64,000 nucleotides of DNA, taken from NCBI GenBank assembly GCA_963822255.1, contig CAWGGV010000008.1, positions 62,001-126,000 on the forward strand. Direction: 5' to 3'. The position numbers were made by a program, and so were the translations under genes. Numbering within the stretch: the first letter of the stretch is position 1; each line of letters opens with the position of its first letter. The DNA is from UBA7803 sp963822255. Its GTDB lineage: Bacteria > Pseudomonadota > Gammaproteobacteria > Pseudomonadales > Azotimanducaceae. The notes beneath the pieces are model-generated. The model saw only the letters and a list, made by a program, of their open reading frames with translations. It was not told where the DNA came from and did not search any database. This document shows, one piece after another, positions 32,890-41,380 of the stretch.

Positions 32890-34518
32890 ATGACTGGAAC
32901 AGTTCGCCCTGGCCGGGCGGCACGGATATCGCTCGGCCTGACGATCCTGATCGCTCTTTCCATTTCCGCCAAACCCGCACTGGCCGCCGACAACATCTGG
33001 CAGGACACGTTCGGTCAAGGCTGGTTCTACGAGGTTCGAAGCTCATCGGGACAGATGCTGGCCGGCACCTGGTGGGAAGCCCTCCTCAGCCCTGGCAATA
33101 CCTACAACATCAGCTTCGACGTGCAGAACGTGAGCGGCAATGCCGCCCTGCTGGTGGGCGACAATCCCGCCGCCACGATCAACCACAAAGGCCATTACTC
33201 CTACGATTTCAACATCTCCAACCGGAGCAAGCGGCGCATCGCTTTCATCTCGCAGGGTAACGACGTCATGGCGTCGGTGAGCAATATCTCGGTGACGAGG
33301 AAGTGGACGGACAACGCGGCGGACGCCACTGCCAGCAGCAACGCCGGCGGCGGCGGCAATTCCGTTCCCAAGGGGCACTACGTTGCATTCGCCGATGTGC
33401 GCAATCTGAAGACCCAGATACTCGATCCGCTGGCCAAACCGGCGGCGGCATCGAGTTACCAACTCAGTCTGGCGCGAAAGCTCGCGAACGTACTGCAGAC
33501 GCCCGGCGTCAAAGGCATCTGGATGCGCTTCGACTGGCGCAGCCTCGAGGTGGCCGATGGCGTGTACGACTGGCGGGTGCTGGATGCCGACATGGCAGCA
33601 GCACGGAAGTACGGGCTTAAATTCATCGTTCAGGTAGCCGACCGCAGCTTCGACGGCACGAACATTCTGCCGAAGTATTTTCCTGCGCAGGACGTGCTGC
33701 GGACCAGTAATGGCGGATCGGACGCCGGCGTGGTCGCCAAGCGCTGGGACCCGTATGTCTACAACCGACAGATCCGGCTCTACAAGGCCATCGCACGGCG
33801 CTACGCCAACGACGCCGCCTTCGGAGGTATTGCCACGACCGAGACCGCGCTCGGCAATTTCAAGAGCGGTGACTACTCCCTGGCGAAGTACCAGGCCGCG
33901 CTGACTCAGGTCATCAACCAGACCGAGGCAGCCATGACCCGCGGCCGGCTGTTCCTGTACCTGAACTTCCTGAAGGACGGCGTCAACATCGATATGAACA
34001 AGGACCAGCGGCCCAAGCTGATTGCGTCAGTGCCGCACGGCGCCCTGGTCCTGGGCGGCCCGGACGTGACCCCCGATCTCTCCGGGATGCCGCGCTCAGT
34101 GACCAACTACCGTATTCACGTGCGCAGAACGATGCCGTCCGTGAGCCAGTTCTGTCACATGCAACACACCGACCTTGGTCAGGGCGGGATCGACGTCAAG
34201 ACCAACAGGTACCGGCAGCAGTACTACGATGACGTAGCCGCAGTGCGGCGCCAGGAAACCCGTGCCGGGTTCAAGGGCACTCGCGGCGTCTTCGAGTTCG
34301 ACGACATCCGCGACCGCAATGGCAATCGGGTGAAGCTGCATCCGGCGTCCGATCTCGGCCATCTCTGGCCGCCCGAACAGCTGTTCGCGTTCGGTCAGCG
34401 CAACTTCGGCTGCGATTACGTGATCTGGCACTACCGGGAATGGCCGCGGGGCAACGAGTTCGGCTGGCCTGACGTGCAGCCGGTGATTCTCAACAATCAG
34501 TACTTCTACAACAACTGA
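32890..34518 (+). CDS. Secreted glycoside-hydrolase-like protein with N-terminal beta-domain (paralogue of 21148-22440)
   Basis: 542 residues. Signal peptide (ISLGLTILIALSISAKPALAA), then residues about 30-145 form a carbohydrate-binding-like beta domain (TYNISFDVQNVSGNAALLVGD) and a Gly/Ser/Asn linker. The TIM-barrel-like part repeats the pattern of the other copy: GIWMRFDWRSLEVADGVYDW, KRWDPYVYNRQIRLYKAI, FGGIATTETALGNF, NFGCDYVIWHYREWP. The Glu in TTETALG is a candidate acid/base. The ATG at 32890 has GAGGG seven bases upstream and yields the signal peptide. A palindromic operator lies upstream and a strong hairpin downstream. No named GH family recognised. Confidence 0.77.
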   Translation: MTGTVRPGRAARISLGLTILIALSISAKPALAADNIWQDTFGQGWFYEVRSSSGQMLAGTWWEALLSPGNTYNISFDVQNVSGNAALLVGDNPAATINHKGHYSYDFNISNRSKRRIAFISQGNDVMASVSNISVTRKWTDNAADATASSNAGGGGNSVPKGHYVAFADVRNLKTQILDPLAKPAAASSYQLSLARKLANVLQTPGVKGIWMRFDWRSLEVADGVYDWRVLDADMAAARKYGLKFIVQVADRSFDGTNILPKYFPAQDVLRTSNGGSDAGVVAKRWDPYVYNRQIRLYKAIARRYANDAAFGGIATTETALGNFKSGDYSLAKYQAALTQVINQTEAAMTRGRLFLYLNFLKDGVNIDMNKDQRPKLIASVPHGALVLGGPDVTPDLSGMPRSVTNYRIHVRRTMPSVSQFCHMQHTDLGQGGIDVKTNRYRQQYYDDVAAVRRQETRAGFKGTRGVFEFDDIRDRNGNRVKLHPASDLGHLWPPEQLFAFGQRNFGCDYVIWHYREWPRGNEFGWPDVQPVILNNQYFYNN

Positions 34519-34523
34519 GGTTG

Positions 34524-34557
34524 ACGGCGGCGCCTGGGTCAACGCGGGCGCCGCCGT
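34524..34557 (+). terminator. Probable terminator hairpin
   Basis: 11-bp GC stem ACGGCGGCGCC / GGCGCCGCCGT around a 12-nt loop, 6 bp after the stop of the glycosidase-like gene, followed by the moderately T-rich TCGTCTGGTGTT. Confidence 0.65.
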
Positions 34558-34572
34558 TCGTCTGGTGTTGGA

Positions 34573-34646
34573 TGGAGGCTGGGGTCGGAATCGAACCGGC
34601 GTACACGGAGTTGCAGTCCGCTGCATGACCACTCTGCCACCCAGCC
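34573..34646 (-). tRNA. tRNA-Cys(GCA)
   Basis: 74 nt with encoded CCA. Acceptor stem GGCTGGG/CCCAGCC with discriminator U, anticodon stem CGGAC...CTCCG region with loop containing GCA, T-arm GCCGGTTCGATTCCGGC-like. It lies just downstream of pgsA, as in many gammaproteobacteria, and is on the same strand. Confidence 0.96.
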
Positions 34647-34739
34647 CGGGGGACGACGTCAGTATCGCGCGAAGCGGCGAATTCTAGCGAGGTTTGGAGG
34701 CCAGCGCGAGCCCGTCGCACCGGCCGAGCAGGCCCGCCG

Positions 34740-35300
34740 CTATTGCTCGAGACCGTGACGTAAGGTAGGCCAGGCGGCGCGCAGATACAGGCCCATGCTC
34801 CACAAGGTGAGCAGGGCCGCTGCGTAGAGCATGACGTAGCCGAGCCAGACCCACGGGTCGGCAAACTCCGGCGGATTCGCCAGCAGGACCAGGATCGCCA
34901 GCATCTGCAGGGTGGTCTTGACCCGCCCGATCCAGCTCACCTTGACCACGCCGCGGCGATTCATTTCCGACATCCACTCGCGAAGCGCGCTGATGACGAT
35001 CTCCCGACCGACGATTACCAGGGCCGGCAGAGTCAGCCAGAGATTGTGGTGGCGCCCCACCAGCACCACCAGCGCGGAGACGACGATGAGCTTGTCCGCC
35101 ACCGGATCGAGAAACGCCCCGAACGGCGTCGTCTGTTCCAGGCGGCGCGCCAGATAGCCGTCGAGCCAGTCGGTGAAGGCCGCCAGCGCGAACAGTCCGG
35201 CGGACCAGACGTAGGTGCCCTGCCCGGGAACCACATAGACCAGCACGAAGAACGGTATCAGCAGAATCCGAAAGACCGTCAGCAGGTTCGGCAGGTTCAT
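34740..35300 (-). CDS. pgsA: CDP-diacylglycerol--glycerol-3-phosphate 3-phosphatidyltransferase
   Basis: Transfers a phosphatidyl group from CDP-diacylglycerol to glycerol-3-phosphate, the committed step of phosphatidylglycerol and cardiolipin synthesis, in the inner membrane. 186 residues with several membrane helices. The CDP-alcohol phosphatidyltransferase signature D-G-x2-A-R-x8-G-x3-D-x3-D is present as DGYLARRLEQTTPFGAFLDPVADK (cited in part: DGYLARR and GAFLDPVAD). It starts MNLPNLLTVFRILLIP. It lies between uvrC upstream and tRNA-Cys downstream, an order conserved in gammaproteobacteria. Confidence 0.96.
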   Translation of the reverse strand: MNLPNLLTVFRILLIPFFVLVYVVPGQGTYVWSAGLFALAAFTDWLDGYLARRLEQTTPFGAFLDPVADKLIVVSALVVLVGRHHNLWLTLPALVIVGREIVISALREWMSEMNRRGVVKVSWIGRVKTTLQMLAILVLLANPPEFADPWVWLGYVMLYAAALLTLWSMGLYLRAAWPTLRHGLEQ

Positions 35301-35381
35301 TCCCGGATTGTACCGGCCGCACCAGCCGGATGTTGAAAAAGTGCGGTTGGATGCAGGTTCGCAGTCGCCGGCTGGCGCCCA

Positions 35382-37223
35382 TCAGTCGGCGTGGAGCGCG
35401 CCGTAGATGTCGCCGGCCAGCTTGCGGCTGATGCCGGGGACCTTGGCGATCTCCTCGACGCTGGCGCCCCTGAGGGCCGAGACCGCACCGAAATGACTGA
35501 GCAGCTCACGGCGGCGCTTCGGGCCGACGCCGGGTATGTCGTCCAGTTCCGAGTGTCGGCGGGCCTTCTGGCGCCGCTGGCGGTGACCGGTGATGGCGAA
35601 CCGGTGGGCCTCGTCACGAATCTGCTGGAGCAGCATGACCGCATCGCCGTGAGGCGGCAGGCGGATCTCGGTACCACCGGTCCCCAGGCCGTGGCCGAGG
35701 ATGAACTTCTCGAACCCGGGCTTGCGGGTGGGACCCTTGGCGATGCCGAGGACCGTGACGTCGTCGACCTGAAGCGCGGCCAGCACCTCCTCGGCACGCG
35801 CCACCTGACCCGCGCCGCCGTCGATCACCAGCACGTCCGGCAGCTTGCCCTCCCCCTGCTTCAGCCGGGTGTAGCGGCGACGCAGGGCCTGCTCCATGGC
35901 GCCGTAGTCGTCGCCGGGAGCGACGCCTTCGATGTTGAAGCGCCGGTAGTCGGATTTCAGCGGGCCATTGCTGTCGAACACCACGCAGGAGGCCACCGTG
36001 GCCTCCCCCATGGTGTGACTGATGTCGAAACATTCCAGCCGCGCCGGCACGTCGTCGACGCCGAGGGCGTCCTGCAGCGCCACCAGCCGGGCATAGACAT
36101 TACGCTTGTCGGCGAGGTACGCGTTAAGGCTGTGGGTGGCGTTCTCCAGCGCCAGCGCGAGCCACCGAGCGCGCTGGCCGCGCACCTGATGCACCACGTC
36201 GACTCGGCGGCCGCTCTGACCGCTGAGGGCTTCGGCCAGGACGGCAGCGTCGCCGGTGCCGGGCGACGTGATGACCGTGCGCGGCAGGTCGCGCTCCGGT
36301 CCGCCGAGGTAATACTGGGAGAGAAACGCCTCGAGCATTTCGTGGGGCGGCAGGGCCAGCTCGTTTCTCGGAAACCAGGTGCGTTGCCCCAGCATTCGGC
36401 CTGCGCGGACGAAAAGGGCCTGCACGCAGCTCACCCCCGCCGCTTCCTGCACCGCGAACAGATCCACGTCACCCTCCCGGGCGTGAACGTACTGACTCTC
36501 CTGAACGCGACGCAGCCGCGTGATCTGGTCGCGGAACTTGGCCGCCCGCTCGAAATCGAGATCATCAGCCGCCGCCTGCATCTTCGACTTGAAAATCTCG
36601 AGCACCGCCTGACTCTTGCCTTCCAGGAACATCACCGCAAGATCCACGTCCTCCCGGTATCCGGCTTCGTCGATGAATCCCACACACGGACCACTGCAGC
36701 GTTGAATCTGATACTGAAGGCACGGCCGCGACCGATTCTTGAAGAAGCTGTCGTCGCAATGCCGCAGGCGGAACAGCTTCTGGAGGATGTTCAGGCTCTC
36801 GCGCACGGCGCCGGCGGACGGAAACGGCCCGAAGTATCTGCCCGTCTTCTTCTTGGCGCCCCGGTGAAACGTGAGGCGCGGAAAGTCCGGGTGGTCCGTG
36901 ACGTAGATGTAGGGGTAGGACTTGTCGTCCCGAAGCACGACGTTGTAAGGCGGCCGCTCGCTCTTGATGAGGCTCTGCTCGAGCAGCAACGCTTCGGTCT
37001 CGCTGCTGGTGACGGTGATCTGGATGTCCGCGATGCGGTTGACCAGCGCGATGGTCTTGGCGGTCAGCCCCGAGGCGCGGAAGTAGCTGGTCACCCGGGG
37101 CTTCAGACTGCGAGCCTTGCCCACGTACAGAGATGCCCCTGCCGCATCGAGCATGCGGTAAACGCCCGGCCTCTGCGGCAGCGTCTTCAGAAACGATTCG
37201 GAGTCGAATTGAGGACGGTTCAT
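35382..37223 (-). CDS. uvrC: Excinuclease ABC subunit C
   Basis: Makes both incisions around a lesion in nucleotide excision repair with UvrA and UvrB. 613 residues. GIY-YIG nuclease at about residues 15-95 (RPGVYRMLDAAGASLYVGKA), the Fe-S/Cys cluster (CLQYQIQRCSGPCVGFI), a UVR domain near 200, the RNase H-like domain (LECFDISHTMGEATVASCVVF, VLVIDGGAGQV) and C-terminal helix-hairpin-helix (LDDIPGVGPKRRRELLSHFG). The ATG at 37223 (MNRPQFDSESFL) is preferred over the 130-codon longer frame. It follows the UDG and uvrY genes, as in other gammaproteobacteria. Confidence 0.97.
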   Translation of the reverse strand: MNRPQFDSESFLKTLPQRPGVYRMLDAAGASLYVGKARSLKPRVTSYFRASGLTAKTIALVNRIADIQITVTSSETEALLLEQSLIKSERPPYNVVLRDDKSYPYIYVTDHPDFPRLTFHRGAKKKTGRYFGPFPSAGAVRESLNILQKLFRLRHCDDSFFKNRSRPCLQYQIQRCSGPCVGFIDEAGYREDVDLAVMFLEGKSQAVLEIFKSKMQAAADDLDFERAAKFRDQITRLRRVQESQYVHAREGDVDLFAVQEAAGVSCVQALFVRAGRMLGQRTWFPRNELALPPHEMLEAFLSQYYLGGPERDLPRTVITSPGTGDAAVLAEALSGQSGRRVDVVHQVRGQRARWLALALENATHSLNAYLADKRNVYARLVALQDALGVDDVPARLECFDISHTMGEATVASCVVFDSNGPLKSDYRRFNIEGVAPGDDYGAMEQALRRRYTRLKQGEGKLPDVLVIDGGAGQVARAEEVLAALQVDDVTVLGIAKGPTRKPGFEKFILGHGLGTGGTEIRLPPHGDAVMLLQQIRDEAHRFAITGHRQRRQKARRHSELDDIPGVGPKRRRELLSHFGAVSALRGASVEEIAKVPGISRKLAGDIYGALHAD

Positions 37224-37324
37224 GGCACGGTCACTATAGAGTCGCGGATACCGCCGATCCACCGGAGCGAACCCCAGCTCGAGGGTGCGGGACAACATCC
37301 AGCGTTTTGGTGGGACTGCCGCCG

Positions 37325-38011
37325 TCAGCCGGTGGATGTCAGATTGCTGCGGGCGCGCGCCAGCACCCGGTCCAGCATGGCGGCCGTCAAGCGGCCGGTG
37401 TTGGTGTTCTGCCGGCTCGGATGGTAGGTGTCGAGCAGCAGCAGCCCGGGTGCCAGTTCGACGCCCGAGCCGTGCTCGAACTCCGGCAACCGCCGTCCGA
37501 GCGCCACGCCTACCGCCTGATGGGCGATCCTTCCGAGCGCGAGGATGCAGCGGGGCGTGCGCGTCCGCGGCCGCCACAGATCGTGAAGCTCTCGGGCCAG
37601 ATAGCCGCTGCACCGGCGGATCTCGTCGGCCGTCGGACGGTTTGCCGGCGGCAGGCAGCGAACGGCGTTGGTGATGCGGGCGCCGCGCAGGGTCGCCGCG
37701 AACGGGTCCGGGTCGGACGCGAAGCCCGCGCGGGCCAACGCTGCGAACAGGAACCCGCCGCTGGCGTCGCCGGTGAAGGGTCTTCCGGTGCGATTAGCGC
37801 CGTGCATACCGGGTGCCAGCCCAACGATCAGCAGCCGGGCGTTGGCCCGCCCGCCAGGCGGCACCGGGAGCGCGTAGTAGTCGGGACGGTCACGGCGCAC
37901 GGCATCCAGATGGGCGGCCAGCCGCGAACACGCGCGACACTCGGTCATACGCTCGTACGGAGGCGGCGGTTGCCGGTCGGGGTGCCCTTGCACTGGCGCC
38001 TGATCGCTCAT
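37325..38011 (-). CDS. Uracil-DNA glycosylase family 5 (UDGb-like)
   Basis: 228 residues. Removes uracil (in this family also hypoxanthine) from DNA. Motif 1 is LLIVGLAPGMHGANRTGRPF, with the GLAPGxHGANRTGxPF pattern of family 5, and motif 2 is LDTYHPSRQNT. Cysteines in ECRACSRL, VRCLPP and RRCSGY could bind the Fe-S cluster of this group. It lies 19 bp after the uvrY gene and 102 bp before uvrC, all on the minus strand, making a DNA-repair cluster. The MSDQAPVQ start is likely. Confidence 0.91.
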   Translation of the reverse strand: MSDQAPVQGHPDRQPPPPYERMTECRACSRLAAHLDAVRRDRPDYYALPVPPGGRANARLLIVGLAPGMHGANRTGRPFTGDASGGFLFAALARAGFASDPDPFAATLRGARITNAVRCLPPANRPTADEIRRCSGYLARELHDLWRPRTRTPRCILALGRIAHQAVGVALGRRLPEFEHGSGVELAPGLLLLDTYHPSRQNTNTGRLTAAMLDRVLARARSNLTSTG

Positions 38012-38030
38012 TTGCTCTGCGCCGTCCGCA

Positions 38031-38714
38031 CTAGGACGCCGTCGCCTGCAAACGCGCCGACGCGGTATGGCCCACCGCCTGCGGCCCCAACATTCCGTGC
38101 CGGACCGCCAGCAGCGCGAGCTCGACGTCGCTGCGCACGTTCAGCTTCTCGAAGATCCGATAGCGGTAGCTGTTCACCGTCTTCGGCGACAGGTGGAGGC
38201 TGGACGAGATGTCGTTCACCCGATGGCAGTTGACCACCATCATCATGATCTGCATCTCGCGATTCGAGAGCTGATCGAACGGCGCGGCGCCCTCTTCCTC
38301 GAAGCTGCTCACGGCCAGCTCCTGCGCGACGTCGGCACTGAGATAGCGCTTGCCGACGAACGCGCGCTTGATGGCAACGCCGAGCTCATCCGCGTTGGCG
38401 CCCTTGGTAACGTAGCCGGAGGCGCCTGCTTTGAGCGCCTGCATGGGAAACGGCGCGTGATCACAGGCGGAAAGCACCACCACGTGAATGTCCAGCTCCA
38501 TGCGGATGATCCTGCGGGTTGCCTCCAGACCGCCGATGCCGGGCATTACGAGATCCATCAGAATCACGTTGGGCCGTTCCTCCCGCGCCATCCGAACCGC
38601 AGTCTCACCATCCTCCGCTTCTCCGATCAGCTGAACACCCTTGAGATCCTGAAGCATCCGGCGCAGGCAAGCGCGGAACAGTCTGTGGTCATCCACCAGC
38701 AGCAATCTAATCAT
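38031..38714 (-). CDS. uvrY: Response regulator of the UvrY/GacA type (LuxR/FixJ family)
   Basis: 227 residues. Receiver domain (LLLVDDHRLFRACLRRML, phospho-Asp in VILMDLVMPGIGG, Lys in YVTKGANADE) and a LuxR-type helix-turn-helix (QLSNREMQIMMMVVN, LSPKTVNSYRYRIFEKL). UvrY/GacA drives small RNAs that titrate CsrA. The position just upstream of the uvrC-pgsA-tRNA group is the conserved gammaproteobacterial uvrY context, which supports the name. Its BarA/GacS partner is not in the window; csrA is at 9703. Confidence 0.93.
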   Translation of the reverse strand: MIRLLLVDDHRLFRACLRRMLQDLKGVQLIGEAEDGETAVRMAREERPNVILMDLVMPGIGGLEATRRIIRMELDIHVVVLSACDHAPFPMQALKAGASGYVTKGANADELGVAIKRAFVGKRYLSADVAQELAVSSFEEEGAAPFDQLSNREMQIMMMVVNCHRVNDISSSLHLSPKTVNSYRYRIFEKLNVRSDVELALLAVRHGMLGPQAVGHTASARLQATAS

Positions 38715-38915
38715 TGGCTCTTCCCCCCTGTGGGCGTCTGTAGGTTCGTCGGATGCACAACCATAGGCAGTGCAGGAACCTGTAACAACGCCGCGGGACC
38801 GTTTCCGCCACGGTTTCAGGAAACTTCCAGTTTGCGATAGGAGGTTGATATCAGCCTTGTCACCGTCTAGATGACGCGGCGGGCAACAGACTGAAGATCG
38901 CCGGGTAGCGATTCT

Positions 38916-40097
38916 TCAGCCGGTGAAGGCCTGCAGACCGGTCTGCGCACGGCCGAGGATCAGCGCGTGGATATCGTGGGTGCCTTCGTACGTGTTTACC
39001 GTCTCCAGGTTCATGACATGACGTATCACGTGAAACTCATCGGCGATGCCGTTGCCGCCGTGCATGTCACGCGCCGTCCTGGCCACGTCCAGCGCCTTGC
39101 CGCAGTTGTTGCGCTTCATCAGCGAAATCAGCTCGACCGGCAGGCGATGTTCGTCGAGCAGCCGTCCCATCCGAACGCAGCCCTGCAGGCCCAGAGAAAT
39201 CTCCGTCTGCATGTCGGCCAGCTTCTTCTGGATGAGCTGATTGGCGGCCAGCGGACGGCCGAACTGCCGTCGATCCAGCGTGTACGTCCGCGCAGCGTGC
39301 CAGCAGAACTCCGCGGCGCCCATAGCCCCCCAGGCGATGCCGTAGCGGGCGCGGTTCAGACAGCCGAACGGTCCGGCGAGACCCTTGGCGTTGGGCAGCA
39401 GGTTGTCTTCGGGCACGAACACGTCCTCCAGCACGATCTGCCCGGTGACCGACGCCCGCAAGCTCATCTTGCCCTCGATTTTCGGGGTGCTGAACCCGGC
39501 GAAATTCCGCTCCACGACGAAGCCCCGGATCACGTCGTCCAGCTTCGCCCAGACCACGGCCAGATCGGCGATGGGTGAGTTGGTGATCCACATCTTGGCA
39601 CCGTTCAGCAGGTAGCCCCCGTCCACTTTCTTCGCCCGGGTTGCCATGCTCCCCGGGTCCGAGCCATGGTCCGGCTCCGTCAGGCCGAAGCAGCCGACCC
39701 ACTCCCCGCTGGCGAGCTTGGGCAGGTACTTGTCGCGCTGCGCGTCGGTGCCGTAGGCATGAATGGGGTGCATCACCAGCGACGACTGCACGCTCATGGC
39801 GGAACGGTAGCCGGAGTCGACCCGCTCGACCTCCCGCGCCATCAGACCGTAGGAGACGTAGTTGACGCCGGAGCAGCCGTACTTCGCCGGCAAGGTAGAG
39901 CCCAGCAGGCCGAGCGCGCCCATCTCGTTCATGATCTCGCGATCGAAGGTCTCTTCGCGATTGGCCATGAGCACCCGCGGCATGAGACGCTCCTGGGCGT
40001 AATCCCGGGCGGTGTCGCGGATCATCCGCTCTTCTTCCGTCAGCTGGTCCTCCAGCAGGAACGGGTCGTCCCAGACGAACGTGTTTCGGTCGCTCAT
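38916..40097 (-). CDS. gcdH: Glutaryl-CoA dehydrogenase (acyl-CoA dehydrogenase family)
   Basis: 393 residues. FAD-dependent oxidation and decarboxylation of glutaryl-CoA to crotonyl-CoA in lysine/tryptophan breakdown. The sequence is close to GCDH: EERMIRDTARDYAQERLMPRV, SVQSSLVMHPIHAYGT, CFGLTEPDHGSDPGSM, FGCLNRARYGIAWGAMG and the catalytic Glu in NTYEGTHDIHALILGR. Cytoplasmic homotetramer, passing electrons to ETF. It is divergent from a second acyl-CoA dehydrogenase with a 122-bp gap, so both may respond to the same signal. ATG at 40097. Confidence 0.94.
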   Translation of the reverse strand: MSDRNTFVWDDPFLLEDQLTEEERMIRDTARDYAQERLMPRVLMANREETFDREIMNEMGALGLLGSTLPAKYGCSGVNYVSYGLMAREVERVDSGYRSAMSVQSSLVMHPIHAYGTDAQRDKYLPKLASGEWVGCFGLTEPDHGSDPGSMATRAKKVDGGYLLNGAKMWITNSPIADLAVVWAKLDDVIRGFVVERNFAGFSTPKIEGKMSLRASVTGQIVLEDVFVPEDNLLPNAKGLAGPFGCLNRARYGIAWGAMGAAEFCWHAARTYTLDRRQFGRPLAANQLIQKKLADMQTEISLGLQGCVRMGRLLDEHRLPVELISLMKRNNCGKALDVARTARDMHGGNGIADEFHVIRHVMNLETVNTYEGTHDIHALILGRAQTGLQAFTG

Positions 40098-40219
40098 GTG
40101 GTTGCCTCGAGTGGGAATTGCGCGAGGCGGAGAGGTTAATCGGGTCTCTGGCCGGGCGCAATTCGGTATAATTGCCCGTCACCGGCAGCAGCGATCGCAC
40201 CCACAGGGGCTGAGGTTCC

Positions 40220-41374
40220 ATGGCGCTCGACAACGACACGCTCAAGCAGCTTCTTTCCACCCTCGAGCGGTTCGTCGAGGACCGGCTGATGCCATTGGAA
40301 GCCCAGGTGTCCGCGGAAGATAGCATCCCGCCCGACGTCATCGACGAGATGAAGGCACTCGGGCTGTTCGGCATGACCATTCCAGAGGAATACGGCGGCC
40401 TCGGCCTCACGACCGAGGAGGAGTGCCTGGCCGTGCGCGCGCTCGGCCGCACCTCGCCGGCTTTCCGCTCGGTGTTCGGCACCAACAACGGCATCGGCTC
40501 GCAGGGCCTGGTGATGGACGGCACCGAGGCGCAGAAGGCCACGTACCTGCCGAGAATGGCGACCGGCGAGATCATCGGCTCATTCGCGCTTACGGAGCCG
40601 GACGTAGGCTCCGACTCGGGGGCGGTGAAGACGTCGGCGACCCGGGACGGCGACGAGTTCGTGCTCAACGGCGTGAAGCGCTACATCACCAACGCGCCGG
40701 CGGCTCAGCTGTTCACCGTGTTTGCACGAAGCGATCCCGGCCAGCCCGGCGCCCGGGGCGTATCCGCGTTTCTGGTGGACGCCGACACGCCGGGAATCAC
40801 CCTCGGCAAGCCGGACAGGAAGATGGGCCAGCAGGGAGCCCATGTGTGCGACGTCATGTTCGACGGCTGCCGGGTGTCCGTCGATGCGGTCATCGGCGGG
40901 CCCGACAGGATCAATAAAGGGTTCGCCACGGCGATGAAGACCCTGGACCGCGGCCGGCTGCACATCAGCGCGCTGTCCGTGGGCTGTGCCAACCGGCTGA
41001 TCGAGGAAAGCCTCGCGTTCGCGAAGGAGCGCCGGCAGTTCGGCCAGCCCATCGCCGAGTTCCAGCTCATTCAGGCCATGCTGGCCGACAGCCGCGCCGA
41101 AAGCTATGCCGCCGACTGTATGGTTCTGGATGCGGCGCGGCGCCGCGATGCCGGCGAGCAGGTAAGCACCCTGGCCTCGTGCTGTAAGCTGTTTGCCACC
41201 GAAATGGTGGGCCGGGTGGCCGACCGGGCCGTGCAGATCCACGGCGGCGCCGGTTACATGGAGGAGTACGCCGTGGCCCGCTTCTATCGCGATGTGCGGT
41301 TGTTCCGGATCTACGAAGGCACCAGCCAGATTCAGCAGACCATCATCGCCCGGAACATGATCCGCGACGCCTGA
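40220..41374 (+). CDS. Acyl-CoA dehydrogenase
   Basis: 384 residues. FAD enzyme introducing the alpha-beta double bond in acyl-CoA. Landmarks: GSFALTEPDVGSDSGAVKTS (FAD/substrate loop), KRYITNAPAAQLFTVFA, ERRQFGQPIAEFQLIQAML and the catalytic Glu in IYEGTSQIQQTIIAR. Chain-length preference cannot be read. ATG at 40220 with a GAGG Shine-Dalgarno. It ends 7 bp from the convergent histidine kinase. Confidence 0.94.
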   Translation: MALDNDTLKQLLSTLERFVEDRLMPLEAQVSAEDSIPPDVIDEMKALGLFGMTIPEEYGGLGLTTEEECLAVRALGRTSPAFRSVFGTNNGIGSQGLVMDGTEAQKATYLPRMATGEIIGSFALTEPDVGSDSGAVKTSATRDGDEFVLNGVKRYITNAPAAQLFTVFARSDPGQPGARGVSAFLVDADTPGITLGKPDRKMGQQGAHVCDVMFDGCRVSVDAVIGGPDRINKGFATAMKTLDRGRLHISALSVGCANRLIEESLAFAKERRQFGQPIAEFQLIQAMLADSRAESYAADCMVLDAARRRDAGEQVSTLASCCKLFATEMVGRVADRAVQIHGGAGYMEEYAVARFYRDVRLFRIYEGTSQIQQTIIARNMIRDA

Positions 41375-41380
41375 GATCGG

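Noticed and set aside
35391..37427. 678-codon frame antisense to uvrC
   Set aside because: uvrC is unambiguous; the antisense composition is shadow-like.
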